NCBI GenBank assembly: GCA_003427395.1
Contig: BFEA01000070.1
Coordinates: 2,297,057 to 2,334,368, forward strand
Source: Chara braunii
Lineage: Eukaryota; Streptophyta; Charophyceae; Charales; Characeae
Direction of reading: 5' to 3'
Length of the DNA: 37,312 nucleotides
Under the pieces are notes generated by a model. That model was not told the DNA's origin. It was given only the letters and a program-made list of their open reading frames with translations, and made no database searches. Numbering within the stretch: the stretch's first letter is position 1; every line of letters begins with the position of its first letter. Below are positions 22,291 to 32,179 of the stretch, in pieces. The position numbers were made by a program, and so were the translations under genes.

Positions 22291-22941
22291 GTTATATTAT
22301 ATTCTGATAGGAAATATTTTGACAATCCACCCTTATATTATATTCTGATAGGAATTTTTTTTACAATCTGACCTGAGTAGGGGAGATGATGCCAAAAATC
22401 TTACTTTCTTTGGACCTTTGCTAAGGGTTAGATTTAGACTTAATTATGAAAATATTTTGAGTGAGAATGTGATATAGGGGGGATTTCATTCTCCATACAC
22501 TTATAGTCTAGTCTTTGGCGTTGACCTGTCTCATGTTACAGGTCCTCGTTGAATAGTTCGATTCAGGATTGGACTAGAATCAACTTAATCTCTCGAGGAT
22601 CATCTTCGGTTATGACTAATAACACGTTGGTGGCCGATTCCTCGGCTTGCGACTCAACTCTAATTCACTCCCACCACTCAACCTAAAGGTTTTAGCCCCT
22701 GTGATTATAATTGTTCGTAGGGTTTTCATCCGGACTTTATTGAACGGTCATTTAACAAGATAACGAGTATTTAATGATGGAAAGTTGAACAAAGGTTGGG
22801 GCTTGTGTGGCTAAAGCGAGGGGTGCGAGCGCAAAAAATGGTTGAAGTAACCCAGTGTAGTGCATGGACTTTTGGTTGAATCTTTGGTGTGATTGCAGGT
22901 ATCTTTGTGGTTCGGACTCCTGATTTTGACTGCCTGCAATC

Positions 22942-23236
22942 TGTGTAGCATCGTGTTCAGGTTCGGTGACCGAATCCAAACGTTCGCGACCGAACACGAA
23001 CGAGTGTCAAAACCCCCCGAGCGCGAACATAAAAATTTGACAAATAATATATGTTCTGTAAAATAATAATACAAATAACTTTTGTCTGGGAGTTATACTC
23101 AAATTCGTAACCAAACACGAGTTAAAAATAAAAAACCAAAACAAAATTTTTATTTGTTTTTTAATATGTTCGGCCGAACACCCGAACGTGTTCGTACGTT
23201 CGAAAAAGCTCCGAACATGTTCGTTGTGCTACACAA
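22942..23236. mobile_element. hAT-like MITE inserted in LTR copy 3
   Basis: 295 bases absent from copy 2. The ends TGTGTAGCA and TGCTACACA are inverted repeats, and subterminal GTTCGG/CCGAAC and GAACACGAAC-type motifs recur, as in many plant hAT MITEs. It is flanked by CTGCAATC (22934-22941) and CTACGATC (23238-23245), an 8-base duplication with two transitions. The uninterrupted site in copy 2 reads CTGCTATCACAC, confirming the insertion. No transposase is encoded. Confidence 0.75.
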
Positions 23237-23247
23237 CCTACGATCAC

Positions 23248-23278
<31 letters not shown>

Positions 23279-23302
23279 TATTCATATACATATATATATG
23301 GT
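23248..23302. repeat. TA-rich microsatellite in LTR copy 3
   Basis: Alternating TA with scattered GTA and CATA, directly after the MITE's target site. It corresponds to 139-197. Confidence 0.9.
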
Positions 23303-24221
23303 TAAAGGGGCCCCACTTTGATTATGAGAAGTGATCGTCTCGTATTTTATAACCATCTATGTATGTATATCCCAAGTGCTCGCGCGACCTGTTGTGAGCG
23401 CGGGGGAGGGTTGAGCTAATTTTTGCGTTTGAGAGAAAAGGAAGACCCCCTTTCACCTTTTGCTTTTTAGATTTATTACCGTTGGACGTTGAAGTATGTG
23501 GCAGCTGTCAAAGTCAAACCCTTGACTTCTCTCCATATCCTGGATAATGAAGCCTGTCTCCAAGGTCATAAGCGTTGACTGCCGCGACATGTCATAACAT
23601 GTCTACCACCCACTTTTTGCAGGGTGCAGAAGAGGGTGTGGTTCTCAACAGCCTTGACAGTTATCGAGCGTCCAGAGATTAACCTCCCAAGGCGTTTGTC
23701 AGACGACACTTGAGTGTCGAACGTGACCCTCGAGACCACAGAGGGTGACGCGATTATCGATACCACATAGTACTCCAAAGTTGCGACTGCTTGCGAATAC
23801 ATGCATGGCTAGTCGATTTGAGTAAGTCTGCGTCTGCGTGATATTTATTATAAGTCTTGAATGCGATGTGCAATCGATTTCCTTGTAAAAAGATTATGGG
23901 TTGGGTATTAAAGAGACTAGGAGTGTTTTGTTTTGTGTGAGTGATTTGACTATTTGCTTTGGTGTGGTGTAACCCGTGGTAAGATGGGTACGTCCTTGTC
24001 AGCCGACGACGAGTTGAGCTTGGGACTTCAGCCGCCCAATGCGCTGGTTCACGTATGGGTCCGATAGAGGCGTGAGACCACGTGTACCCCATGTGCTACA
24101 ATGTACAAGAAACATCGTGGCTTGGGCCACCTCTGCGATTGCAACCGATCAACTTTTGCATGTGGTTCAGTAGCCTGGCGGGAATACGCCCGTTCAAGGG
24201 TGGTGACAGCCTCTTGGGCGG

Positions 24222-24236
24222 AGGTAAGTTATACCT
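24222..24236 (+). promoter_or_regulatory. Conserved hairpin / splice-donor-like site, LTR copy 3
   Basis: AGGTAAGTTATACCT, one loop base different from the other copies while the stem and GGTAAGT are kept. Confidence 0.5.
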
Positions 24237-24534
24237 CGCCGCGGCATGACCTTATCCTGTCGTACGGGTTTGCGAGAGGTATGGTTGGCGCACTCGGTTG
24301 GAGCGGCGACGAAAGCTTCATGGCACTGTGATAAAGGATAAAAACTTGCACGAAATCCTGCATGATGTAGTCGGGAGGGTCCCCCAGCGGGACTGATGCG
24401 CTTGACAACGCTGATGACTTATTTTGAGCAGTTGGTTGGTTATCGAGCTCTGCTTGTGAACTAAACTGGTTGAGGCTGCCTGAATAACTCATGGTCAAAT
24501 TGTGAGGCCCCCAACCTCGTCCCATTGACTTTGT

Positions 24535-24990
24535 TTTTAAAGAAGGTCAATTCCTTAAGCCCAACCAATTCACTTACCTGTCGATTCTGGACAAGATGGT
24601 CTTTTAGGCTTGTTTGTTGTCATTATAGTATTACGGGTTACCCCGTAGCAGCCACATCCGTACTCAAGCCTTCAATGAGGGAACATGTGGGAGCTGCACC
24701 CAAAAGGAAGTGCGATACCTGCTACAGTAGGTGGGCGATACCAACAGGGGTCATCCAATAGCATCATGACTGAGCTTCTTTGATGGGCCAGTCACTTTGC
24801 CTCCCCTCCGGTCCCGTCCCCATATGAGCATCAACAACTTATACTCAATGTCACTCGGGGGGACCAACGACATATCTCTAGGGGGTGGGCGCCAACCATG
24901 CCCAGGAAGGTACATTAGGCCAATGGAGATAGAACCCGAGATCTCTTGAATGTCACTTGCATTCCTTACCAACTGAGCTAGGCCGCTTGA
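24535..24990 (-). mobile_element. tRNA-derived SINE with target-site duplication
   Basis: On the minus strand the head (24990 downward) reads GCGGCCTAGCTCAGTTGG, a polymerase III A box, followed about 30 bases later by GGGTTCTATCTCC, a degraded B box. This is the tRNA-like head of a SINE. The flanks TCCCATTGACTTTGT (24520-24534) and TCCCATTGATTTTGT (24991-25005) are a 15-base target duplication with one mismatch. The far end on the minus strand is A-rich (CTTTAAAAA). At 456 bases it is long for a plant SINE and may include an unrelated tail or a second insertion. The 102-codon minus ORF through it (GLAQLVRNAS...) is translated tRNA-like sequence, not a gene. Confidence 0.8.
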
Positions 24991-25062
24991 TCCCATTGAT
25001 TTTGTAATACATTGATAAGCTTTAAAACAAAACAACAAAAAATCGATGCACCTTTTCACGCT

Positions 25063-25425
25063 CCAACTGAGGATTAGGTCTCACTTTGCACGTTTGGAGA
25101 GTTGTCCTCGCTCCACTACTCTCCACTACTCCCCAGATGTATCTTTCCATCTTCTAAGGGAGGATTCAGTCTCATTCAATGATTTTGTGCATGTGGATAG
25201 CAGTGGAGCGAGGGCAACTCTCCAAACGTGTAAAGTGAAACCATATCCTCCGTTGGAACATGGAAAGGTAAACCGCTAGAGCCCATCAAAAAAACTCTTC
25301 AACGGGCCTCGCTGCACTGCTATCCACATGCACAAAAGACAAAAAAAATTGCAAATGTATCTTTCTAAGTTGTAGTGGTGCATTCAGTCTTATTTTGCAC
25401 ATTTGGAGAGCACTGGAGCGAGTAT
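25063..25425. repeat. Nested fold-back (inverted repeat) region
   Basis: About 53 bases from CTCCAACTGAGGAT (25063-25115) recur inverted at about 25203-25262 (TGGAGCGAGGGCAACTCTCC, AACGTGTAAAGTGAAACC). A second pair overlaps it: TTTTGTGCATGTGGATAGCA (25183-25202) and its inverse at 25306-25337. A third, direct partial copy lies at 25375-25421. The arms carry GGAGAG and GGAGCGAG blocks. This resembles a fold-back or MITE-type element with repeated rearrangement. No ORF. Confidence 0.65.
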
Positions 25426-26045
25426 GTATGTTAATATAACACTTCTGAATATGACATTCAATGGCGACCTGACAACTCATTCACCAAGTCAATGTCAGAG
25501 AGAAACACTTAGAACAAGACGAGAGTCGTGAAAGACAAAAACACGTAACGAACGATACACAAGATAAAGTTGTACGACCCGAATGCGACTGTTGTTAAAA
25601 AAAATAGCCGTGATGAACAAAAGTTATGGCGAAGGCACAACCTCCATCCGACGAGTGACCCTACTAGTTTCACCTGACCACCGTGTCATGATCATCAGGA
25701 GCCTTCGTCAGTAATTCAGACAATGAACTCAATGCATTTATCTTGTTTCTAAAATAGGATGGTAGTTGGCTCATCATCTGAATTACACAGTACTGATACC
25801 AACACACTTAAAAAAAATCGCTTCTCGCCGCCACGCCAAAACACCTATACGTTAGATCTAATTTTGTTTTAACACGTACCACAAATCGAACCCGACTCTT
25901 TGCTAAAATAGCTATTTCTGCTTAGGAATTGACGACTCATGGTCGCTTCATCCAATAGGTTCACAGTTCAAACCTTACTAACTTGCACAACATCTCAAAA
26001 ATCATTTCCCAAGAGATACCTTATATCAGATTCGTCTAGATTGCA
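25426..26045. other. No feature recognised
   Basis: AT-rich and without an ORF. It lies beyond the point where the RT-like frame on the minus strand stops making sense (about 26058), so it may be the decayed remainder of that element or unrelated sequence. Confidence 0.4.
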
Positions 26046-27910
26046 TAGTCACAACTACTAAACCTTGAGAATACCTATCTTTTGACGTAAACATTGTCCA
26101 ACTGCAAGAACAAAGGTATGATCTGATTCAAAGCTCATAAAATTAAAAATCAATTCAAAGGAGATACTCCTTCATCCTTCTTTCAACCTCCCTCTTGGCA
26201 ACTTAGTCCCTTTCCCTGCTTCTTGACTACAACGGCCTTGACACCCTCCTTTCTTCAATACTCAATAACCTACATCAATGCTTGGACGATGTATGGATGG
26301 AGGAGGTTAGAAAACATGTCCTTAATGTCGAATGAAGCACCTAACAGGAAATTACCCTTCCTCAATCATTTGTTCACCCTCACGATTTGTTGCAACAACT
26401 CATCGACGCTTTTCAAATTCAAGTTCAAATAGACAACATATTCACCGCACAAGATATCAACCTTCCTCCTGTTGCCGAACATTCAGGATAAGACAGGTAG
26501 ATGGGTCTCCATCGTACCCGTGCTTGGGAATGCAGTAAGCCTTACCTATCTCCCCGTCTTTTTTCCATCTATTAACGGTCTGCAACCCTTTCTCCTTACA
26601 CACTTCGCAGCAGTGTTCTGGAACCTCTTCCTCTTTGCTGTCACAATTTTGGAAGTATGGGCTACCAAAGGAAAACTTACTCATTCCTACTCTGTATACG
26701 GTAGGACAGCATACATACGTATCACCCATGTTATGGTCCATCGGGCTACAAACTAAATTTTGCAGATACTTCGCGTCTTCACTCGCCGATGATGCAGAAG
26801 GGACAAGGCTGAGGAAACACTTCTCAAGATCACTCTTGGAAAAATACTCAGAATCAACCGGAGGCAAAGACGAATGAGAGCAGAAGGCTGAGAGTAACTC
26901 CTTCCTCAAGGTAGTGATTGAATTTATACGAGAGAGACGTAGCAAGTTCTAGGAATTCCTCATCCAAAGAAGGAAGATAAACAACTCATTCAACCGAAAC
27001 AAAACATGATCGTTCATCCTAGGTAGTTGAGGTTCATACTCGTCACATCGACATACGAAATGACAACCTCTAAAAAAATTCTTGAAGTTATGTATGTTGT
27101 CCCCGACCGATTTATTACAACACCACACCACGCACATTTGCCTGACAAGCATATTCTTCCATGCACTTGAAGCTCCCAAATTCATAATTACTAAGACAAA
27201 TAATCGCTAAACCCTGGATTTACACAGACATTCATTGTAGACCAATCTAACTACCAACCTCTTTCTCACATGGATTCCGAAGCGAGATCCAATCACTCGT
27301 GACAAGACACAATGCAAACCACATCGAGTTTTTTTTTTTTCCCGCTGAAGGTACACATTGTCGTATATGCGAAAATCAATCGTTCTAAGTCCCATTCTGC
27401 CAAATCCTTCCTCTTGGATGTATTTCTCAGTAGCTCTACCAGCGGGGCCTTCAAGGAGAGTGAACGACTCAGGAAAGAGACGACCGATTTAATAGAGAAA
27501 GTCACCCCTCCTTTCAACCATCTACGGGCATGTCGTAACTCAATTATTGCGTACTCGCTAGTCATCAGACTACCTCCATAGGATTTTTTTAACACCTTTT
27601 ATTTGCCAACAAGATGTTCTCCTCCTTTACACGATACCACCAACTTATGAATAAAATGCTTTAAACAAAATTCAAGTATACGAAGCAAGCTTACCGAAAC
27701 TAGATCAATACTTGCATGAAAGGTAACCAACTTGCTATTTACGGTCTGTCGTTGCACCCCTCTCTCAGTTCCCTTCCTCTTTGCTTGCCGGCCTTAGTTC
27801 TCTTTGACTTTCCTCCCTTCCCACGCACGTTAAGAACAGGATTCAATATACGAATAAACAAATTCTTTGTCTCAAAATCAAATCTTCTTCAGAACAAATG
27901 GCTAAGGTAA
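26045..27910 (-). pseudogene. ORF2 of a retroelement, reverse-transcriptase-like (probably Penelope-like), decayed and truncated
   Basis: Read on the minus strand, fragments in shifting frames follow one another: a basic N-terminal part (27910-27290), a cysteine-rich block ending LPRMNDHVLFRLNEL (27185-26949), then DHNMGDTYVCCPTVYRVGMS and RWKKDGEIGKAYCIPKH (26945-26457). After a frame break come SFDIKDMF near 26333-26311 and LRQKIGI near 26090-26070, followed by TAG at 26060. An (I/L)PK motif, a DxKDxF motif A and a Q-x-x-G motif B in this order fit a reverse transcriptase and are closest to the Penelope-like pattern. Motif C and any GIY-YIG nuclease are missing. From memory, similar proteins are common in Chara; I cannot verify that here. 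It probably belongs with the ORF1 at 28367-29928. It is inactive because of several stops, frameshifts and a missing C-terminus. Confidence 0.55.
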
Positions 27911-28366
27911 TAGCAACACAATTATGCACGTCATACCTCCTAACCCACCAAAATAATATCCCGTTCCCCCTTCCTACCTCCACCACCGATTGCTTACATG
28001 CCTATATACATGCTTATTCCACATGGAGTAGACATCTCGCCCAGTGCTTTCGACATATAGATGACGACACCACTGAGAAAAAAACATATAGACAATTGGT
28101 CCCCTCAGGCTACCATCACCGTAGTTATACCCTCTCGAAACAACATGAACGAGATAATTACTCAACTTGAAACATCTTGAAACATGGGATCTGACCAACT
28201 ACAATAAGCATGCTCACTATAAGACTGAGAAGAACATTTAATAGCTTACATCTTGAAACATCCGAAGAGAGAGAACGTACTTTGCAGCATTGCCCAGCAA
28301 TTGTCCAAAGATCAACCCCGCTCCAGAGTGACTTTAGGAAGTAGTCGAGTCACCCTCATCACTCTT
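27911..28366 (-). other. Spacer between ORF1 and ORF2 of the minus-strand retroelement
   Basis: No frame here continues either neighbour convincingly. A 74-codon minus ORF (28198-27974) has no recognisable motif. Confidence 0.4.
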
Positions 28367-29928
28367 TTATGAGTTTTCCTTCTCATCATCGGTAACTTCA
28401 TGGATAATAATCCCCTTCACGTTACGTCCTTCCTTTTTTTTGAAAGCCCTGTTTGCACATATGTTCGCTAACTCTTTCTTTGTAGAATCCACTGACAACT
28501 TGGTATACGACATTCCTTCTTCTTCGCAAATCGTCAACACTTCTTCCTTTTTCAAGCATTTCAATTGTTGTCTCACATCTTTACTCTGGGTCGCTGGAGT
28601 CGCAACCTTCTTACCCTTATCTATTTTCCTTATTGATTCTCTGGCCGCCTCATCAAGCTTCGCCTCAACATTAGTTCCCATTCCTCGTCGTGCCTTCTCC
28701 ATCTCCGACCTGTTAATCCCTTCCCTTAGTATCTCGATCTAACTGACATTTCGTTAAAACTGGTATTTTTTTCTAAATTTACGAAAGTGAACTTAGTCAA
28801 AATTTCGTTGCCCATCGGGTGAGAAAGTGGTTATCTCTCTTTGTCCATCTGATGTACCTCAACGTAAAGTACCGTTAACATACATCCGATGGTCAGATCA
28901 TCGGGAGTCGCCACGACACCCGATGATCAGATCATCCGACATCATGGGGACAAAAAAACACTAAAAAATGTTGTTTTTTTGTACGCTCAATTTCGTGAAT
29001 TTAGAAAAAAATGTCAGTTTTAACGAAATGTTAGTTATCTCTAATTCGTCCCTCACTTTCTGCGCTTTAAGCCTCTCCAGTTTCTGCCCAACCTCACGCC
29101 TCCCATTAAGTTACTTGAGCCTCATTTCCATTAGTATTTCTACCTCCATATCATATCTTTTCACGACACCATGAAGTTGGTCATCAACCTTCTTCTTTCC
29201 AACATATGCAAACGAACCAGCCATAGTATGCGGTCGTATTTTTGCCTGCGTAGTTGGAGTCGGTCCAACAGTCAGGCACCCACATTTGTTGCCGGGTGGC
29301 AGCGCCTTACTATTTCAAGCTTCCGCATCCACCCTTGCTTCATCACGTAGTCTCTGTTCTTTAGCAATCTCATCTTTTAGTATTGCGAACTGCCTCTCTA
29401 AGGTAACTTTCATCTTCATAATCTCAAATTGAAGTCTCTCGACCATCTCCTTCTCGGTTATTGTCGTAGAAGGTCCGGTGATATTTTGTCCTTGCTTCAG
29501 TTTCTTAATTTCTTCCTTCAATTTGATCACCTCGTCATTTTCCTTGTTCTTTGTCCCCAAAGCATTCCCGATCGTGTCCAACTTCGTATTCAACTTTTTT
29601 TATGATTTGTAAATGAAACTCCTCTCTCTTCCGCTTCTCACGGGTTCATCTTTCGTCCTCTTCCTTTTCACGTTTCTTCTTCTCTCCTTCTCTACGTGCC
29701 GCTTTCTCTTTAGCTTCATCCGCATCGTGTTTCCCCTTGATCTTCATTACAATGTCTTCTAGAGTAGTCACCCTTTGGTGAAGACCACCACTGGTGTATC
29801 CGCCGTTTTGGTATCCACTATACGGCGGAGCAGCAGGAGCAGCTACAACACTACTTGAAGGTAAAGTTAGTAGCGGTGTCTGAACTAGAACAAGACCATT
29901 GCTAGTGGAAGCAGCTTTACCATTTAGT
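28367..29928 (-). pseudogene. ORF1 (coiled-coil, Gag-like) of the minus-strand retroelement, interrupted by a MITE
   Basis: On the minus strand the frame starts near 29928 with a low-complexity segment (PYSGYQNGGYTSGG). A coiled coil rich in K, E and R follows (TTLEDIVMKIKGKHDADEAK, KRKREEFHLQIIKKV; TGA at 29648-29646), then a second coiled coil at 29593-29315 (EVIKLKEEIKKLKQG, ERLQFEIMKMKVTLERQFAI). A further helical part to 29037 precedes a 296-base MITE. The C-terminus lies at 28702-28367 (VRQQLKCLKKEEVLTICEEE, GMSYTKLSVDSTKKELANIC, acidic tail). The role is probably RNA binding and multimerisation for the ORF2 enzyme. I recall similar ORF1 proteins from Chara. No zinc knuckle is seen. Several stops and frame changes make it inactive. 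Confidence 0.6.
28741..29036. mobile_element. MITE with ~45-base terminal inverted repeats inside ORF1
   Basis: The left end AACTGACATTTCGTTAAAAC and the right end (read inverted) AACTAACATTTCGTTAAAAC continue matching through TTTTTTTCTAAATT(T/C)ACGAAA. Inside, GATCATCGGG and CCCGATGATC form an additional inner stem, so the element can fold almost end to end. The flanks ATCTCGATCT (28731-28740) and ATCTCTAATT (29037-29046) may be a decayed 9-10 base target duplication, which would suggest a Mutator-type origin. ORF1's helical reading continues on both sides, showing that it interrupts coding sequence. Confidence 0.75.
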
Positions 29929-31574
29929 CGTTAACCATGGAGAGGGCAAAATCTCCCGATATGCCCCAGTTGACCATGCCAAGTGTTTCTGCCACCTGTC
30001 ACCTACCCCTGCCTGAACATCGACCCGCGGCCTGATCATCCTATAAGTGGTTTTTGTCGACAACTCAGAGAGGTGAACAAATTGTTTGTTCCATCCTCTT
30101 ACCCATTGCCATTCCAGCGGGTCCAGGGCTAAAGCGGACAGCAGGATTTCAGGTCGGTAAGCACACCATTGAGTCCTCCCTTCCTTATGGCTTTGAAGGA
30201 CCTGGATCCGGTAAAGGTTGGTATTCTCATGCCATTGGACCGAATCTGGGTGGTATCGGACTAGGGTGTCGTTTTGTCTTCTTTTAAATAGGTTGACCAT
30301 TGCCCCTTCCGGTCTAACCCCCACTACCATGCCTATTTGTTTAGGGGAAGTTCTCAACCGTTACTGCTACCCAATCTTGTTCTTGTAATCTCAAACCCTT
30401 CTCAAGGTCACCACCCAGGTCAGGGGGATCGAAAATATCAACTATTCCAGGGCGTCCACCAGCTTATGGGCGTCACGTAGGCAGGGTCGTAGTTGTTGGG
30501 CTGTTTTCCAATCTTTGGTTGACCTCCTCCAATTCTTGATAAGGTCGATCCATAACTTATCCTTGGCCAGGTCTTGTCTAACCGCTCCTCTATCCCCTTT
30601 TTCTCTTGAGCACAACCTAGGGCGGGAGATAGACCAATACCGGTCCTCGAGCCATGTGAGGGGGTCCACAGTAATAACGGTACTCGGTGCAAGTCTGCAG
30701 ATTTGCTCCATTGGCAGGTCCCGCCACAGAGGGCTTACTCCGACAATCAATCTTTTGATCCATTGGAGTGATGGCGCAGTGGCTTGTAGAGCGGGGTCCA
30801 ACAAGCCAGTCCTTCGCTGGTTTTGGCCCGGATCAACTTATCCCACGCCACCCTGTTTATCACGCTTTGTTGCTCATGATCTCCTCGTCAGAGGAATGCC
30901 ACCAGGTGCTCTTTTAGGCTCCTGATGCTACCCTTTCCCAGTTGCCAGAGGGCCGATTTGTACCACATAGATGCCAACACCACAATACTTATGATAAGTG
31001 CCCTCCCAAAAATGGATGTGTTTCTGTTTCCCCATTAAATTTTATGCATTTTTTTCAAAGTCGGCCAAGTAATCCATTCGTCATTGCCTACCGGTGGTCC
31101 TAGGGCTGAGAGCATCAACCCCAAGACTCTAATTTCTTCCTCCAAGGGTCTTCAGTCTAACTTGGGCTGTTCTGGGGGACGAACGTCATAGAAGTGGATC
31201 CACTAGCCTTACGTTTTGCTTCCCCAATTGACTGACATATTGGACACTGAGGTAAACCGACTCATCAGGGCTTGAATTTTCGCCATATTACTGTGTGTGG
31301 CCTAGACTACTCTTGTAAGGCCATCCGCAAACATCGAATAGACCGGTATGGTTTCTTCTGGGATGCCAAACAAATGGAGCTTGAAGATTCTTTTGTTAGT
31401 TCTCGGATTAGTTGTCAGCGTTTCCATTACCACAAGGAAAAGGAAGGGGGCTAGTGGGTCCCCCTGCCGCACGGAGTGTTGTAGTTTAATTTCCGGCGCC
31501 AACAACCCATTCACCTGCACCCGTGTGGTCCCATTGCAGTGGAGTGCATTTATTTGGACGGTATCTTGGTGCAT
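29929..31574 (-). pseudogene. LINE ORF2 remnant: reverse transcriptase C-terminal half and downstream region
   Basis: On the minus strand the frame from 31574 contains VQVNGLLAPEIKLQHSVRQG, DPLAPFLFLVVMETL and SMFADG. These are motif B (R-Q-G-D-P-L-x-P) and motif C of LINE reverse transcriptases, except that the second catalytic Asp of (F/Y)ADD is Gly. The thumb-like part follows (SNMSVNWGSKT, then EEIRVLGLMLSALG, SIFGRALIISIVVLASMWYK) with stops in between. Then come LLDPALQATAPSLQWIKRL (30804-30442) and a C-terminal segment (30357-29917). N-terminal endonuclease and RT motifs 0-A are absent because the element breaks off near 31550, where LTR-like sequence begins. Its other end abuts ORF1 at about 29930. 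It is inactive because of multiple stops and the mutated motif C. Confidence 0.75.
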
Positions 31575-31665
31575 TGTGCTTGGTACAAAACTATGTGGGT
31601 TACTTCGTGATTTTACAATTTGGATTTATGTCTATCGTTCTCGCTCATATTCCTTGCACTATAGT
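31545..31665 (+). mobile_element. Segment shared with the giant LTR U3
   Basis: ATTTGGACGGTATCTTGGTG and the following 100 bases match 3617-3735 and 15411-15520 on the same strand (GGTTACTTC, GTGATT, TTTGTCTATCG, CTCTCAT). It begins within the LINE reading frame and then replaces it. It is either an LTR fragment recombined onto the LINE, or a LINE scrap captured by the LTR family long ago. Confidence 0.6.
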
Positions 31666-31784
31666 TATGATGTTTGTGCCTGTATCACGGCCACACTGCT
31701 TTCCAAACTTAGTGGCTATTTGTTTTTTTCCTTAGTGATTTGTTTTGTCGGGGATTTTTTTTTTTGCCTATTTAAAACTTGTTT

Positions 31785-32179
31785 GTGCCGCAATTGCTAG
31801 TGCCCTTTTTTTTTTCTTTTTTTTTTTGGGTCCTTTTCTTGATTTGCGCATGTTGTCTTTCTGCAGAAGTTATGCTAATGATTATCTTATTTGTATCAGT
31901 TGCCTCAAAAGGACATTGGAGGTGTGTAACTCAGTAAGTGAAGTGAAAAATCACTAAAACGGTGGTTATAAACAATGATTAGCAATTGTGTGCCGCAGTT
32001 GCTAGTGCCCCTTTTTTTTTGGGGGGGGGGGTCCATTTCTTGATTTGCGCATGTTGTCTTTCTGCAGAAGCTATGCTAATGATTATCTTCTTTGTATCAA
32101 TTGCCCCAAAAGGAGTTTAAAGGACATTAGAGGTGCGTAACTCGGCAAGTGAAGTGAAAAATTACTAAAACGGTGGTTA
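31785..32179 (+). repeat. 205-base tandem duplication
   Basis: Units begin GTGCCGCAATTGCTAGTGCC (31785) and GTGCCGCAGTTGCTAGTGCC (31990). Both contain T/G homopolymer runs, CTTGATTTGCGCATGTTGTC, TTTCTGCAGAAG, GCTAATGATTATCTT and end ACTAAAACGGTGGTTA. The pyrimidine tract followed by TTTCTGCAG resembles a 3' splice site, but no coding exon follows. Confidence 0.85.

Larger units (their letters stand above)
19840..24407 (+). mobile_element. LTR copy 3, diverged and 5'-truncated
   Basis: Begins directly after the terminal CA of copy 2. Its first 300 bases align loosely with about 16250-16450 (TTTGAACACAACCTTCAAG versus TTTGAACGCAGCCTTGTAA). From TGAAGGATTCAAGGC (20165) it is collinear with copy 2 to the end CTTGACA at 24407. 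It is clearly more diverged than copy 1 is from copy 2, so it represents another subfamily or an older insertion. It keeps the CTATAAACC motif (20418-20426), an expanded set of hairpin repeats, the five-copy array, a TATTAAAGAG TATA-like motif at 23906 and the donor-like site. No primer-binding site follows the end. A hAT-like MITE sits at 22942-23236. Confidence 0.75.

Noticed and set aside
26472-26756. 94-codon plus-strand ORF with hydrophobic stretch
   Set aside because: Shadow of the minus-strand RT-like frame, which carries recognisable motif order.
26900-27600. Plant DUF674-type protein for the Cys-rich minus-strand fragments
   Set aside because: The cysteine spacing and following sequence did not fit, whereas the downstream SFDIKDMF and LRQKIGI motifs support a reverse transcriptase.
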